Position numbers and translations under genes: made by a program
The notes under the pieces: generated by a model
Told to the model about the DNA's origin: nothing
The model's database searches: none
What the model saw: the letters and a program-made list of their open reading frames with translations, nothing else
DNA from: Mariprofundus ferrooxydans PV-1
GTDB lineage: Bacteria; Pseudomonadota; Zetaproteobacteria; Mariprofundales; Mariprofundaceae
Assembly (NCBI RefSeq): GCF_000153765.1
Contig: NZ_DS022294.1
Location: forward strand, 534,897-592,631
Direction: 5' to 3'
DNA: 57,735 nt
Shown: positions 16,618 to 29,218 of the stretch, piece by piece
Layout of the letters: the number at the start of each line of letters is the position of its first letter
Position numbering within the stretch: position 1 is the stretch's first letter

Positions 16618-19398
16618 GGCGCTGTCTCTACCCAGACAGAACCCGACTCCTCGACATGACTGGATGCTGAGGGCCGAAGCGGGTAAATACGTCCGACATC
16701 TATATTTCTGTGTATCAGGTAGCGCTCAACAGCCTGTTGCGTCTCCCGGATGCGCTCTGCTTCTGTCGCACTCAGCGTTGCCCCTGTCCACTCAGGCCGG
16801 AGATCGATCATCATCTCGGGATAGTTGTGCGCCTTGACCATCACTTTATGCAGCCGTGTGCGCTCGTTGAGTGACAGCCGCTTGTTATCATGCAGGCGAA
16901 TCCGGGTTTCCAGGTGACCCCGCTTTTCCGCCATGATGCGCTTCTGCACCCTCTCATCAGCTGTCAGCATGGCATGCCGATGCATTCCGTTACGCAGAGC
17001 CTGCTGTAACCCCTCGCCCAGCGACTCCAGCGTCAATTCAGACCATCGCCCGCCTGCTGTATAACTCACCCCTGCAAGCATCCGGTCATTTTGCAAACCG
17101 TAGAGCAACTCCGCCGTCTTGTAGCCGGTTCTGGCCAGCATCGGATCCGACGGTGCCTCCTGCTTCTCGAACAGTCCCCGCTTCAGTGTAAGGGTGACCG
17201 TTGCCATCCAGTTCTCCGGCGTCGTCGGCGAACTCAGGGAGATTGCGGCCGAGAGACGCCCTCGAATCAGCTGCGGCATACCAGAGGCACGCATCCAGTC
17301 ACTGAGAAAAAACGGCAGCGCATTATTTATGCGTCCTGTACCGCGAATGCGCCCGTAATCCGAGAACAGATCCCACTCCCCGTCCAGACTGAAAGGCGCG
17401 CCGCCCGCCACACCGTGAATCTTCGTTTCCGCCCAGTCATCGGGCGCAATATGCTGCATATCCACATCTATCTTCTCAGCCCAGTGGGCATCATTCCTGC
17501 CGATGCTAAGCGTACCATCCTGCCAGTGCAGCCTGTCTATACGGCAGTGATTTTCCCTAAGTGCAGTCATCCACCACGGTAGCTGCCTTGCTGCGCTATC
17601 CTGTTGGTCGCCCTGCACCGTAGCCGTAAGTGGTTGCAGCGCAGTGACATAGTGCCACCCGTCGGCCTCAATCGAACTGATTTGCTGAAAATCGAGCCCC
17701 ATTCCTACCGGCCCGAATGCAACACTGGCATTTGCCGCCGACCAGATACTGCCGCCATGGCTCAGTCGCAGGTCGCGGGCAGCCGCTCTGCCCTGCATCT
17801 GCCATTGCCCCTGCCTGATGCTGACATCAATATTCAGCTCAGCGCTTCCGGCCAGGCTCGTGCCATGTCCCTCATCAACCCGAAACGGCAGCAGTGCACG
17901 CAGTAGTGGTAATGAGACATGGCGCCCAACCACATTGAAGTCAGCGGCGACTCTCTCCCCCCCTTCCGTACTACCTTTCAGATGCCATTCACTAATCGCC
18001 TGCGCAGGCAGGCTGGTTGTTTTTGCCGTCATCAAATCAAACGACAGGGGCTCATCTGCAGGCCAGCTACTGCGCCCATTGAGCTCGGGTAACATCACCT
18101 TACCGTGCGGCAGTGACAGTGCCAGCATCATATTGTTAATCGTCATCTTGCCCGCGCTGACACGCCACTGGTTCGTTGTAGCTGCATTATCCGGCAAGGA
18201 CTGCGTATCCAGCACCAGCCTGGAGTCATCCAGTTCGGCACTGTCAATATGCATGCTGTGCTCAGACGTATCGAAGTTGGCTTGTTCGTAGCTTATCTGA
18301 CTCCAGTACCACGCCTGCCTCTGATCCGCAGCATAGGTAAGATCGTATAGCGTGCCGTGCTCACTGTTGACCATCCACGCACCGGGCTTGCCCTGCCAGT
18401 GCAGAACGCCATCGAAATGGCCTGCCGTCAATTCCCGCCCGGCCAGATGCGGGAGCACGGCCGACCAGGGTCGCAGTGGCCATGCTTCCGCTTTCGTATC
18501 GATCAGCCATTGTCCGCCATGCTCAATGGCGTGCCATTGCAGCGTGCGACTGCGGGACGTGCCGACAGCCGAGGATAATTGCACCTGGCCTTCGACATCA
18601 CTGCTGCCGGACTGATGATCGCCTGCAGCCGTCGACGTCCAGTCAAACGCTCCGTTCAGTTGGCCCGGAATCGCGTGCAACCCCACTCTTGTCGTTAACA
18701 ACGATGCATCCAGCTGCTGCCAGCTGCTCTTTCCTTGGGTATGGCCGGCGCTCTGCGACCATGTCCCTTGCAACTGACCGCCTCCAAGACGGGCTGATAC
18801 AGAGAACAGGCGCACGGCATCGCGCGTGTTCAGGTGAAAGTTCACATCAGAGAAAACCAGCGGTTTGTCGCTTCCCTGTGCAGCATATACGGCGAGCCGG
18901 CCACCACCCAGGCTAAAGGAGCGGGTTGCCTGCCACAGTTGCAGAAATGCCTGTTCATGCAGCCAAACACTCTCACCACTGCGCATATCCAGCGTCACAT
19001 CAACACCGCTGACCGTCACATCCCCGATACGCGGATGCGAACCGGTCAGTAACTGCGGGTTGGCATGTATCAGGATGTGTCTGATCGTCAGGCTCTCTTC
19101 TCCACGTCTGGCCTGAATATTCTGCAACACCAGTCCGTTACGCAGCAGATGATAGCGGACGTTAGCGATTTCAACGCCTGCATCGCGCCCCCACTTGTGG
19201 ATCAGCGCTTCCGCCTGTAACTGAGCCTGCTGTTGTACCGACAGATGCATACCAACACCAAGTAGTGCCAGTATGGCAATACTTGCCAGATACCAGCGCG
19301 CTCCGGCGGGAAAAACACCTACCGGATGGCGGAACAGGTGGGGTCTATTCAGACCCCCTCCAGCCCCTCGCCGGCTATGAGCACTGTCGACATGCTCA

Positions 19399-19421
<23 letters not shown>
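16614..19421 (-). CDS. AsmA/DUF748-like envelope protein
   Basis: A protein of about 910-935 residues with one N-terminal membrane segment ([18 protein letters not shown]) and a long, beta-rich body facing the periplasm. The body has low motif density and repeated strands such as [20 protein letters not shown] and [18 protein letters not shown], typical of AsmA/TamB-like lipid-transfer proteins. The C-terminal part, with [20 protein letters not shown], looks like DUF748. The start is unclear: no ATG or GTG exists in frame before the membrane segment. TTG 19421 (inside acs) and CTG 19352 (after a G-rich stretch resembling a ribosome site) are the options; the longer is given. It lies directly downstream of acs and is probably cotranscribed. 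Confidence 0.75.
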
Positions 19422-21339
<1,918 letters not shown>

Positions 21340-21436
21340 GGCAGTTCCCTCCTGTTGCATTTCTAACATGCACGCGGATGAACAACAACACCGCTTGCAT
21401 GTTCCCGCCCGGCGTCATTCCCGCTAGCATGCGTCT

Positions 21437-21754
21437 ATGCCCGACATCTCAGTCATCCATACCAGTGTAGCCAGCGAGGCTGATGCCTCGCAGCTGGCTG
21501 ATGAACTGATTCGCAGGCGCTTGGCAGCATGCGTTCAAATCACCGGTCCGGGCAGGTCGTTCTACCGGTGGCAGGGCGAGGTAACGCACGAGGAAGAGTG
21601 GCACCTGACCATCAAGACGACAACAGCAGCGAGTCTGCAAACACGCACATGGCTCGAAACGCATCATCCGTACGAAGTACCTGAAATTATCTGGTCAACC
21701 TGCCAGGGTACAATAGCATATGCCAACTGGGCGGGTGATGTCGTTGAACAGTAA
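21437..21754 (+). CDS. cutA: CutA-type divalent-ion tolerance protein
   Basis: A 105-residue protein with the full CutA pattern: DADxxLAxxLIxxRLAACVQI near the start, SFYRWQGEVTHEEEWHLTIKT in the middle, and HPYEVPEIIW near the end. CutA forms a very stable trimer related to PII proteins; a link to copper tolerance is historical and its precise role is unsettled. The gene precedes ccdA by about 100 bases. In E. coli cutA also sits beside dsbD, a ccdA relative, so the pairing is a conserved context. Confidence 0.93.
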   Translation: MPDISVIHTSVASEADASQLADELIRRRLAACVQITGPGRSFYRWQGEVTHEEEWHLTIKTTTAASLQTRTWLETHHPYEVPEIIWSTCQGTIAYANWAGDVVEQ

Positions 21755-21856
21755 CTTACACCCTCATCCCGGGGAAACGCTGGTGTTTGACAGAAACCAA
21801 TCCATCAGCACCTCTCTGGCAGCAGATCGAAAACCCGTAACAAACATGGAGTTTAC

Positions 21857-22609
21857 ATGATTGAAGTCACTTTTGCCGGCGCATTTATTGCCGGCCTGTT
21901 ATCGTTTCTGTCCCCTTGTGTTCTGCCGCTGGTACCCGCTTATTTGTCGTATATTTCGGGTGTTTCGGTCTCGGAATTACGGCGACAGGACGAGCCTGCT
22001 TCCGTGCGCCGACATGCGCTGGCCCAGTCGCTGTGGTTTATTGCCGGCTTCAGCCTCGTATTTATTGCACTCGGAGCATCCGCCTCGCTGCTGGGTCAGT
22101 GGATGCTCAGTCATATGGCGATACTGGCAAAGGTGGCCGGCGCAATTATCGTCGTATTCGGCATGCACTACGCCGGCATTATTCGCATTCCGCTGCTGAT
22201 GATGGATGCCCACTTTGATACCGGCGGCATCAATGCCAAACATGGAACCGGCGCACTAATCCTCGGCAGTGCTTTTGCTTTTGGCTGGACGCCCTGTATC
22301 GGTCCGATTCTGGGCGCCATTTTAGCCATTGCCGGCGCGCAGGCTGAAATGACACACGGCATCCTGTTGCTGGCCACCTATTCACTGGGACTCGCCATCC
22401 CCTTTCTGCTGGCTGCGCTGGCAACAGACAGCTTCCTGCGCTGGTCGCAAGGTTTCAAAAGCCATTTCGTCTTCGTGGAGAAGCTTTCCGGCGTACTGCT
22501 GATCATCGTCGGCGTACTGATTTTTCTCGGCAGCTTCAGCGTGGTTTCCGCATGGCTGATCGAATGGTTCCCCGCACTGGCCGATCTGGAGAGCAAACTG
22601 ACCCCCTGA
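21857..22609 (+). CDS. ccdA: CcdA-type thiol-disulphide membrane transporter
   Basis: A 250-residue inner-membrane protein with six predicted helices. It has the two reactive cysteines of the CcdA/DsbD core, in FLSPCVLPLVPAYLSYISG and GWTPCIGPILGAI. It moves reducing equivalents from cytoplasmic thioredoxin to the periplasm, where they serve cytochrome c maturation. Unlike DsbD it has no periplasmic domains, so it needs separate thioredoxin-like partners; the TlpA-like protein at 32977 is one candidate. The ATG at 21857 has only a weak ribosome site (CATGGAG upstream). Confidence 0.92.
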   Translation: MIEVTFAGAFIAGLLSFLSPCVLPLVPAYLSYISGVSVSELRRQDEPASVRRHALAQSLWFIAGFSLVFIALGASASLLGQWMLSHMAILAKVAGAIIVVFGMHYAGIIRIPLLMMDAHFDTGGINAKHGTGALILGSAFAFGWTPCIGPILGAILAIAGAQAEMTHGILLLATYSLGLAIPFLLAALATDSFLRWSQGFKSHFVFVEKLSGVLLIIVGVLIFLGSFSVVSAWLIEWFPALADLESKLTP

Positions 22610-22682
22610 TTTTCCACTCTCTTCGGTGGCGCCATTTATCTGACTGTTGACCGTGGCGCTCACTGGTGATTCAATATCATCC

Positions 22683-22967
22683 ATGCAGACCAACCCGCAG
22701 CAGGAACTGGAGAAGCGCATTGAATTACTGACAGAGCATCTGTCGACTATTCGGCGCAATATGGAAAAGCTTATCGCCGATAATCATCGCATGCGTGAAG
22801 TCGTGCGTATCGCCGAAAGTGAACTGCGCAAGCGCAGGGACCAGAGCCAGCAACGCGACCATGAACTGGAAAGCCTGCAAAATGCAAGACTCGAAGCAAA
22901 AGCCAGAGTCGAACATGTACTGGAAAAAGTGGATGAACTGCTATCTCAACCGGAGGAAACATCGTGA
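22683..22967 (+). CDS. ZapB-like coiled-coil protein upstream of zapA
   Basis: A 94-residue acidic and basic coiled coil with no membrane segment. Heptads run through LEKRIELLTEHLSTIRRNME and beyond. It occupies the position of the small TIGR02449/ZapB-like protein often found immediately before zapA in proteobacteria, and its stop overlaps the zapA GTG (GTGA), so the two are coupled. A role in FtsZ-ring organisation follows from position and shape only. ATG 22683 is preferred over an upstream ATG at 22647 because the extra residues are not part of the coiled coil. Confidence 0.7.
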   Translation: MQTNPQQELEKRIELLTEHLSTIRRNMEKLIADNHRMREVVRIAESELRKRRDQSQQRDHELESLQNARLEAKARVEHVLEKVDELLSQPEETS

Positions 22968-23257
22968 GCACACCTGTTGAGATCCATCTGATGGGACGCA
23001 CCTTTTCCATCATCTCCAATGAAGATCCCGCTCATGTACAGGCTGCCGCTGAACTGGTGCAATCCAAGGTTGATGAACTCAGACAAATGGGGGCGTCGGT
23101 TGCCTCAGATCGCCTGCTGGCGCTGGCCTCATTGAACCTGGCCGGTGAGCTTTTGGCCGGCAAAGAAACAAAGATTGATGGGCTGGGCAACTTGATTTCC
23201 AGCCTGGACCATGTAGTATTACAAGCAGAAGGTTTAGCGAAAGCGCCCCTGCGTTGA
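22964..23257 (+). CDS. zapA: Cell-division protein ZapA
   Basis: ZapA bundles FtsZ protofilaments at mid-cell. The 97-residue protein has the N-terminal beta module (VEIHLMGRTFSIISNEDP), the helix VQSKVDELRQMG, and the segment RLLALASLNLAGELL, followed by the dimerising helix. The GTG start overlaps the preceding stop. The end is unusual: its last five codons and stop lie inside the predicted closing stem of the 6S RNA that follows. The zapA-6S RNA-fthC order matches E. coli. Confidence 0.92.
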   Translation: MSTPVEIHLMGRTFSIISNEDPAHVQAAAELVQSKVDELRQMGASVASDRLLALASLNLAGELLAGKETKIDGLGNLISSLDHVVLQAEGLAKAPLR

Positions 23258-23423
23258 GCGAATGGCAATCATGTTGCCTGAGCCGATACTTGTTGAACGG
23301 GAGCCAAGCTACGATGGCTGTGTGAATCCCTTTAGGGGATACCTGATGCCAGAGTGCTGCACCCACCTCTTGTTAGAGGGTTCGACAACAGATTGCCGCA
23401 ACGTCAACGCGGGGGCGCCCTCT
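23240..23423 (+). ncRNA. ssrS: 6S RNA
   Basis: 6S RNA binds RNA polymerase holoenzyme by mimicking an open promoter. The region between zapA and fthC matches the E. coli context. It contains TTGCCTGAGCCGATACTTG (23274-23292), nearly identical to the conserved 6S sequence. Pairing supports the fold: GCGCCCCTGCGTTGA (23243-23257) with TCAACGCGGGGGCGC (23404-23418), GGCAATC (23264-23270) with GATTGCC (23391-23397), and an apical hairpin ATCCC/GGGAT around 23326-23342. Ends are estimated from the closing stem, about 180 nucleotides in all. Small reading frames across this stretch should not be called. Confidence 0.88.
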
Positions 23424-23457
23424 ATTTCCGATCAGTGCCCCGGACTCTATCTCTGAC

Positions 23458-24030
23458 ATGATATCTTCAGACAAAAACGTACTACGCTCGTCCGCCCTGT
23501 CGGCGCGGCGTGAACTCTCACCCGAGCAGCGCAGTGCATACTCCCGTACAATCTGCCTGCGCCTGCATGAGATACTGGCCGCAGCCCAACCCGACTGCCT
23601 ACTGGCTTATCGATCACTGCCTAACGAGGTCGATACAACACCGCTGTTCCAGGACACTGCAACACAGCTCTATGCCCCGGTCACCCATCACCATGAACAT
23701 ATGGAATGGCGAAAAATCTGTCGTGATACGGTATGGCATGCGGGCGTGTTCGGCGTGGATGAGCCTCAAGAAGGCCCGCTGTGGTCGGCTGCATCGGGGC
23801 ATACGATTCTCGTCTGCCCGCTGGTGGCATTCGACCAACGCGGCAACCGGCTCGGCATGGGGAAAGGGTGTTTTGATTTCTGGCTGGCACAGTACCGCAG
23901 CTCGATTGATCAAGTGATCGGGCTGGCCTTCTCCTGTCAGCAGGTCGCGGAAGTTCCTGCTGAAAGGCATGATATGCCGATGGATTTTATTATTACTGAA
24001 AAAGAGGTCACTCAATGTCTGAAGCGCTGA
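23458..24030 (+). CDS. fthC: 5-formyltetrahydrofolate cyclo-ligase
   Basis: The enzyme (YgfA/MTHFS) converts 5-formyl-THF to 5,10-methenyl-THF with ATP. The 190-residue protein has the N-terminal RRELSPEQRSAYS, the substrate segment LLAYRSLPNEVDT, and the conserved GNRLGMGKGCFDFWL (usually GxRLGxGxGxYDR), where the last part is altered. It lies directly after 6S RNA, as ygfA does in E. coli, where read-through expresses it. It overlaps ymdB by 16 bases. Confidence 0.93.
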   Translation: MISSDKNVLRSSALSARRELSPEQRSAYSRTICLRLHEILAAAQPDCLLAYRSLPNEVDTTPLFQDTATQLYAPVTHHHEHMEWRKICRDTVWHAGVFGVDEPQEGPLWSAASGHTILVCPLVAFDQRGNRLGMGKGCFDFWLAQYRSSIDQVIGLAFSCQQVAEVPAERHDMPMDFIITEKEVTQCLKR

Positions 24031-24809
24031 ATATTCTGGTGATTGGCGATATTATCGGCAAAGCCGGACGCAGGGCTCTTGCTCAGCATCTGCCTGCATT
24101 GATTGATATGCACCGAATCGATTTTGTCGTTGCCAACGGTGAAAATCTGGCGCACGGGTTCGGACTCAATGAAAGCGTGGCCTCCGAAATGTTCAAGCTT
24201 GGGGTGGATGTACTGACCAACGGCAATCACTGCTGGGATCAGCGCGAATTCCTGGAGTTGATTGATGAAGATGATCGCTATGTACGGCCGATGAACTTTA
24301 CTGAATTCGCACCGGGACGCGGCTGGACGATACAGGAAACAGGTCTCGGCCACCGCATCGCCGTGATCAATCTGATCGGTCAAACCTTCATGGGGCCATG
24401 GGACTGCCCGTTTGCGGCCGTGGACCGGGCCATGGATGAGATACCCGACGATGTCAGCGCGATCCTTGTCGACATGCATGCCGAAGCAACCAGTGAAAAA
24501 ATGGGCATGGGCTGGTACATGGATGGTCGGGCTTCATTTGTCTATGGCACCCACACGCATATTCCCACCTGCGACGAAACCATTCATGCCTCAGGCACGG
24601 CCTACCAGTCCGATATCGGCATGACCGGCTCCTACCAGTCGATCATCGGCATGAAAGTGGAGGGCGCACTGACACGTATGGTGCAACGTCTGCCTCAGCG
24701 CTTTGAGGCGGTCGAACGGGGCGGCTCCATCTTTGCCACCATGGTCACTATCAATCCGGCAACCCGTATGGCCACATCCATTGAGCGCATTCACATTCCT
24801 CCGGCCTGA
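24015..24809 (+). CDS. ymdB: YmdB-type metallophosphoesterase
   Basis: A 264-residue calcineurin-like enzyme of the YmdB (TIGR00282) family. Metal-binding motifs appear in order: IGDIIGKAGR at the start, VANGENLAHGFG, LTNGNHCWDQRE, DMHAEATSEKMG and YGTHTHIPTCD. In Bacillus the homologue hydrolyses 2',3'-cAMP and affects biofilm and motility decisions. The start overlaps the end of fthC by 16 bases. The next gene is convergent, separated by only four bases. Confidence 0.9.
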   Translation: MSEALNILVIGDIIGKAGRRALAQHLPALIDMHRIDFVVANGENLAHGFGLNESVASEMFKLGVDVLTNGNHCWDQREFLELIDEDDRYVRPMNFTEFAPGRGWTIQETGLGHRIAVINLIGQTFMGPWDCPFAAVDRAMDEIPDDVSAILVDMHAEATSEKMGMGWYMDGRASFVYGTHTHIPTCDETIHASGTAYQSDIGMTGSYQSIIGMKVEGALTRMVQRLPQRFEAVERGGSIFATMVTINPATRMATSIERIHIPPA

Positions 24810-24813
24810 AGAA

Positions 24814-25251
24814 TCACGCTTTAGACAGAGCAACCTGGATAAAATGGAGAACGACATAGAGTGACTGCAGGTCGTTATCAATAGTAATCGGGGCCTTGTT
24901 TTCCGGCTCAAACAGGTTCGTCTGTCCGCTGCCCGTGAAGTTCAGCCCACCTATTTCAACACATCCGGGCTCCGGAAATTCACTTTTCAGATAACACCTT
25001 ATATTTCCGATCAGCGCCCCGCTCTCGGTCGCGCTCGATGAAAAAACAAAATGCAGCGTACGCCCTGCAAATGTCGTGACAAAAAAGCCGTGATCCAGAT
25101 GCATCACAACAGAGATGCCTTTGATATGAAACGTGTTCGGCAGCAGCTGATCATCAACAAACATCGCGAACCTGTTAAAGCGGGAGGCAAGCTGCTGATG
25201 CGATTCAGCCGCCTTCTCCAGATTTTCATGCAATTGATCCCACTTGAGCAT
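24814..25251 (-). CDS. Hypothetical soluble protein (145 residues)
   Basis: No family is recognised. The N-terminus is helical and polar (KWDQLHENLEKAAESHQQLA); the rest reads as beta strands (FHIKGISVVMHLDHGFFVTT, RTLHFVFSS) and a final helix, LYVVLHFIQVAL. There is no signal peptide or membrane segment. The ATG at 25251 has GGAGGTGGG upstream and is preferred over an ATG at 25266. It lies downstream of rpoD but behind the rpoD terminator, so it should have its own promoter near 25270-25370. Confidence 0.7.
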   Translation of the reverse strand: MLKWDQLHENLEKAAESHQQLASRFNRFAMFVDDQLLPNTFHIKGISVVMHLDHGFFVTTFAGRTLHFVFSSSATESGALIGNIRCYLKSEFPEPGCVEIGGLNFTGSGQTNLFEPENKAPITIDNDLQSLYVVLHFIQVALSKA

Positions 25252-25379
25252 GTTTCCCACCTCCATGATGAAGCTACACCTATGGATATATCGCGGATTA
25301 ATGCGGTAACATGAAATCCGGCCCCATTCCGACAGCCGGAAAGCCTGCTCCCGAGCCCGTTAAGCCGGTGCCGGAAGAT

Positions 25380-25406
25380 AAAAAAAGGGGGCTCAAAACG
25401 AGCCCC
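25380..25406 (-). terminator. Intrinsic terminator of rpoD
   Basis: On the minus strand a GGGGGCTC/GAGCCCCC hairpin with a short loop (25387-25406) is followed directly by a run of seven T (25386 down to 25380). It lies 40 bases after the rpoD stop. Confidence 0.93.
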
Positions 25407-25445
25407 CTTCCTTGTTTACTATTTACGCTGTGCGACTTGCAGCAA

Positions 25446-27428
25446 TCAGCGGATGCTTTCAACCTGTGCCGGTGCATCCGGTGCATCGGCGAAGGTCTTG
25501 AGCTTCTGCGACCGCGACGGATGACGCAGCTTGCGCAGTGCCTTGGCTTCAATCTGACGAATACGCTCACGCGTCACGCCAAACTGCTTACCGACCTCTT
25601 CCAGCGTATGATCGGTATTCATACCGATGCCGAAACGCATGCGCAGCACTTTCTGCTCGCGGTCGGTCAGGTTTTCCAGCACTTCCAGCGTAGCCTCGGC
25701 CAACGCTGCGCCAATGGTGGAGTCCAGCGGATTTTCCGCATTGTCATCTTCAACAAAATCGCCCAATTGCGAATCTTCATCATCACCGATCGGCGTTTCC
25801 AGTGATACAGGCTCCTTGGCTACCTCCAGAATCTGCAGCACCTTCTCAACCGGCAACTCCAGATGCTCGGCCAACTCTTCCGGCGTCGGTTCACGACCGA
25901 TCTCCTGTGCAATCTGACGCGATACGCGCATCATCTTGTTGATCGTTTCAATCATATGAACCGGAATACGGATCGTGCGCGCCTGATCGGCAATGGAGCG
26001 GGTAATCGCCTGACGAATCCACCATGTTGCATATGTGGAGAACTTGTAGCCACGCCGCCATTCGAACTTCTCCACGGCCTTCATCAGGCCGATATTGCCC
26101 TCCTGAATCAGGTCGAGAAAGCCCAGCCCGCGATTGGTATATTTCTTGGCAATGGAGATCACCAGACGCAGGTTGGCCTCAATCATCTCGCGCTTGGCCT
26201 GACGCATCTTGGCCTCGCCCATGGTCAACTTGCGCGCTACATCCTTGAGCTCAACGACGCCCATCTCGGTTTCCTGCTCAACCCGGCGCAGACGACGCTG
26301 ATTCTCCTTGATTTTGCCCGTCACTTCCTCAATGGCCGTCACCCAGGCAGCATCCTTGTTCTGTTTCATCAGCTCATCGATCCAGCGCTCGTTGGTTTCA
26401 TCGACAGGAAATGTTTCCAGAAACAGTTTGCGCGGCATTCTTGCCTCCAGCGCATAATCACGAATAGAACGTTCAAAACGACGCACTTTTTCCACGGCAT
26501 TCTTGAAACGCTGCACCAGCTGATCCAGCTGTCGCGGCGAGAACGGGATACTGACAAGCTCCAGCAGCATCGCATCCAGCACTTCGCGACTACGCAGCAG
26601 CAGCGCCTTGTCATTCGGGCGTTTGGCCAGTTTCTTTTTCACCTCGATGAAATCATCATGCAGCTTCTTGGCTTCGCCAAAGTGAAACAGCGCTTCTTCC
26701 AGCTGCTCTTCCTTGGTAATAACCGTTTCCTGCATCGGCGTACCATCGGGAGTCGCAGTACGTGCCTTGATCGCTTCAGTCAGTTGCTCGCCGTCGAGCT
26801 TCGGCTCTGTTTCAACCGGCTCGTCGTCATCTTCCTCACTGCGGCTCATACGGTTTTCGTATTCTTTGATGGCCGCCGAATTCACTACCTTCTCATCTAC
26901 ATCGATAATATCGCGAAAGCTTGGCTCCTCACCCAGCTCCATCGCCTCATCACGAATCTGGATAATACGCTCGCCCAGCAGCATGATTTCACGGAAGGTC
27001 GAAGGACAGAGACAGATCGCCTCATGCACCTGCATGCGGCCTTCCTCAATACGGCGGGCAATTTCGATTTCGCCTTCACGGGTCAGTAGCTCAACCGTAC
27101 CCATCTCACGCAAATACATACGTACCGGATCATCAATTCTGATCACCGTACCCAATTGAGAGGTATCGGCCCTGAGGGCGGAGTCTTCCTTGCGCAGACG
27201 ATCCTTGCGCATGGCATACGCGCCGGTCGGTGCACGCTCGGGATCAACAACCTCAACGCCCATTTCAGTAAAGACATTGATCAGCTGCTCAACACGATCC
27301 GCACTGACCAGACCACCGGGCAGATGTTTATTGAGATCATCGTAGGTAATGAAGCCGGCCTGTTTGCCCTTGGCCATCAAGCTGCCAAGCTCGCGAATCG
27401 TGACCTGTTCCTGACTGTTCTTCGACAT
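25446..27428 (-). CDS. rpoD: Primary sigma factor (sigma-70)
   Basis: The housekeeping sigma factor, 660 residues. Region 1.1 is at the N-terminus and region 1.2 includes [20 protein letters not shown]. An acidic non-conserved insert follows. Region 2 then has [14 protein letters not shown]-type sequence with the -10 binding [19 protein letters not shown], region 3 follows, and region 4.2 is [19 protein letters not shown]. All parts are present in order and full length. It starts four bases after the dnaG stop and ends at a strong terminator. Confidence 0.98.
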   Translation of the reverse strand: MSKNSQEQVTIRELGSLMAKGKQAGFITYDDLNKHLPGGLVSADRVEQLINVFTEMGVEVVDPERAPTGAYAMRKDRLRKEDSALRADTSQLGTVIRIDDPVRMYLREMGTVELLTREGEIEIARRIEEGRMQVHEAICLCPSTFREIMLLGERIIQIRDEAMELGEEPSFRDIIDVDEKVVNSAAIKEYENRMSRSEEDDDEPVETEPKLDGEQLTEAIKARTATPDGTPMQETVITKEEQLEEALFHFGEAKKLHDDFIEVKKKLAKRPNDKALLLRSREVLDAMLLELVSIPFSPRQLDQLVQRFKNAVEKVRRFERSIRDYALEARMPRKLFLETFPVDETNERWIDELMKQNKDAAWVTAIEEVTGKIKENQRRLRRVEQETEMGVVELKDVARKLTMGEAKMRQAKREMIEANLRLVISIAKKYTNRGLGFLDLIQEGNIGLMKAVEKFEWRRGYKFSTYATWWIRQAITRSIADQARTIRIPVHMIETINKMMRVSRQIAQEIGREPTPEELAEHLELPVEKVLQILEVAKEPVSLETPIGDDEDSQLGDFVEDDNAENPLDSTIGAALAEATLEVLENLTDREQKVLRMRFGIGMNTDHTLEEVGKQFGVTRERIRQIEAKALRKLRHPSRSQKLKTFADAPDAPAQVESIR

Positions 27429-27432
27429 GCGG

Positions 27433-29175
27433 TTATGCTCCTGTATCGATCAACTGTTCTTTGAGAAGTTGTTGCTGCGCCTGCAATTCGCGCAATCGCT
27501 TCTGCAACTGCACTGACTCACCCAGACTCAATCCCTGTCGTATACGACAGCGGATATCGTTGGCTTCCATGTCCAACAACAAGCTCTTGTATTCTATATC
27601 GTGAACGGTTGCCTGATTTATCCAACGAGAAATCATGTTTTGATCGGCGGGGCATTCCCGGATCAACTGTCTCGCGATATCGATAGTTTCTGTCTCAGCA
27701 TCCGCTTGCATCGAAAAAGCGCGCGAGTATAACGCATGAATGGCCGGATTATCAACAAAAAACTCCATCGCCGCACCGGAAAGCTGTAAAAAGCGCGCTG
27801 GCTTCTGCATCAAGCCGGCCATAAAGCGATCTTCCACCGGATTGAGCACAATATCTGCTCGCGCGGCAGGTTCGCTGGCAACATCTGTTACCGCAGCCCT
27901 GCGCCGGTGCTGCAACGCAATGCCGCTGCTCCGCTCAGCCTCCTGTCGCCAGGCCTGCATCAGGTAGGAATCAGTCATCGCAGCCAGCATCGTATCGGCC
28001 TTTTTGGCCATACGGGCACGCCCTTCGGCACCCTGACCTGCCAACAGTTTCAAACCATGCAACCATGTCTCCAGAACCGGCTTTGCTTCCTCTTTCAGGC
28101 GTCTGGCAAAAGCTTCGCCTCCCTCCTGCTTCAGCAGCGAGTCGGGGTCCTCCCCCTCCGGCAGATACAGAAAAGCGGGCATCAGCTCAGCTTTCAGCAG
28201 CGGCAACATACGCTCCAGCGCACGCCAGGCCGCCTGCCTGCCCGCGCGATCACCATCAAAGCAGAATACCGGCGTATCACACAGGCGGAATATCTCACGA
28301 ATCTGGCGCTCGCCAATGGCCGTCCCCAGCGGGGCCAGACCGATTTTCAAACCATGCGAAGCCAACGCCAGCACGTCCATATAGCCTTCAACCACGACCA
28401 GCTGCTTGCTTTTGCGAATGGTGTCGCGATGCTCGGAAAAGCCGTAGAGCAAATCGGATTTGTGGAAGTAAGGTGTTTCCGGGGAGTTCAGATACTTCGC
28501 CTCACCCTCGCCCGATCCGAGCACACGACCGCCAAAACCGACAATACGACCGCGCCGGTCGCGTATCGCGAACATCAGCCGGTCACGGAAGCGATCGCCG
28601 TAACCATGCTCCCCTTTGAAAACCAGACCAACTGTTTCCAGGCGACTATTGGTGGCGCTATCGCTGCCGAACAGCCGCTTCATAAAACCGTAACCGGGTG
28701 GGGCATAACCCAGCATATAGTCACGGATAATATCAGCTGGCAGGCCGCGCTGCTGCAGGTAGGCAGCCGCTTTGCCGCCGAGCTCCCCATGCAGAGCCTT
28801 GTTCATCGCCTGTGCTGCGCGCTCCAGCAGCTCATAATCTCTTTTCTGCCGAACCTCATCACCATGATCCTGCTTTGTCTCCTGCGGCACTTCCAGACCC
28901 GCTTTTTCCGCCAGATATTCAACGGCCTCAGGAAAGGCATAACCATCGTGCTCCATCAGAAACTGAAAAGCACCGCCGCCCTGACCGCAACCGAAACAGT
29001 AATAGAGCTGCTTGTCGGCCGATACGGAAAAAGATGGCGATTTCTCATGGTGAAACGGGCAGAGGCCCATCAGGTTCGAGCCGGACTTTTTCAGCTCGAC
29101 GTGACGACCAATGAGCTCAACGATATCAGTGCGCGCAAGCACCTCATCAAGAAATGATGGTTGGAAGTGAGCCAT
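27433..29175 (-). CDS. dnaG: DNA primase
   Basis: Makes RNA primers at the replication fork. The 580-residue protein has the CHC2 zinc finger ([14 protein letters not shown] then [10 protein letters not shown]), the primase core, and the TOPRIM motifs [13 protein letters not shown] and [13 protein letters not shown] with their acidic residues. The C-terminal helicase-binding region is more divergent, as usual. It is the third gene of rpsU-yqeY-dnaG-rpoD, four bases ahead of rpoD. The ATG lacks a good ribosome site. Confidence 0.97.
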   Translation of the reverse strand: MAHFQPSFLDEVLARTDIVELIGRHVELKKSGSNLMGLCPFHHEKSPSFSVSADKQLYYCFGCGQGGGAFQFLMEHDGYAFPEAVEYLAEKAGLEVPQETKQDHGDEVRQKRDYELLERAAQAMNKALHGELGGKAAAYLQQRGLPADIIRDYMLGYAPPGYGFMKRLFGSDSATNSRLETVGLVFKGEHGYGDRFRDRLMFAIRDRRGRIVGFGGRVLGSGEGEAKYLNSPETPYFHKSDLLYGFSEHRDTIRKSKQLVVVEGYMDVLALASHGLKIGLAPLGTAIGERQIREIFRLCDTPVFCFDGDRAGRQAAWRALERMLPLLKAELMPAFLYLPEGEDPDSLLKQEGGEAFARRLKEEAKPVLETWLHGLKLLAGQGAEGRARMAKKADTMLAAMTDSYLMQAWRQEAERSSGIALQHRRRAAVTDVASEPAARADIVLNPVEDRFMAGLMQKPARFLQLSGAAMEFFVDNPAIHALYSRAFSMQADAETETIDIARQLIRECPADQNMISRWINQATVHDIEYKSLLLDMEANDIRCRIRQGLSLGESVQLQKRLRELQAQQQLLKEQLIDTGA

Positions 29176-29218
29176 AAACTCTTATGTAGCGCTTAAGCTG
29201 CCGATTTGCAAGGTCACG

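Noticed and set aside
23262-23456. A 64-residue reading frame between zapA and fthC
   Set aside because: It lies within 6S RNA, which explains the conservation and the stems.
27907-29157. A 416-residue plus-strand frame opposite dnaG
   Set aside because: The opposite strand codes clear DnaG domains; this is a shadow.
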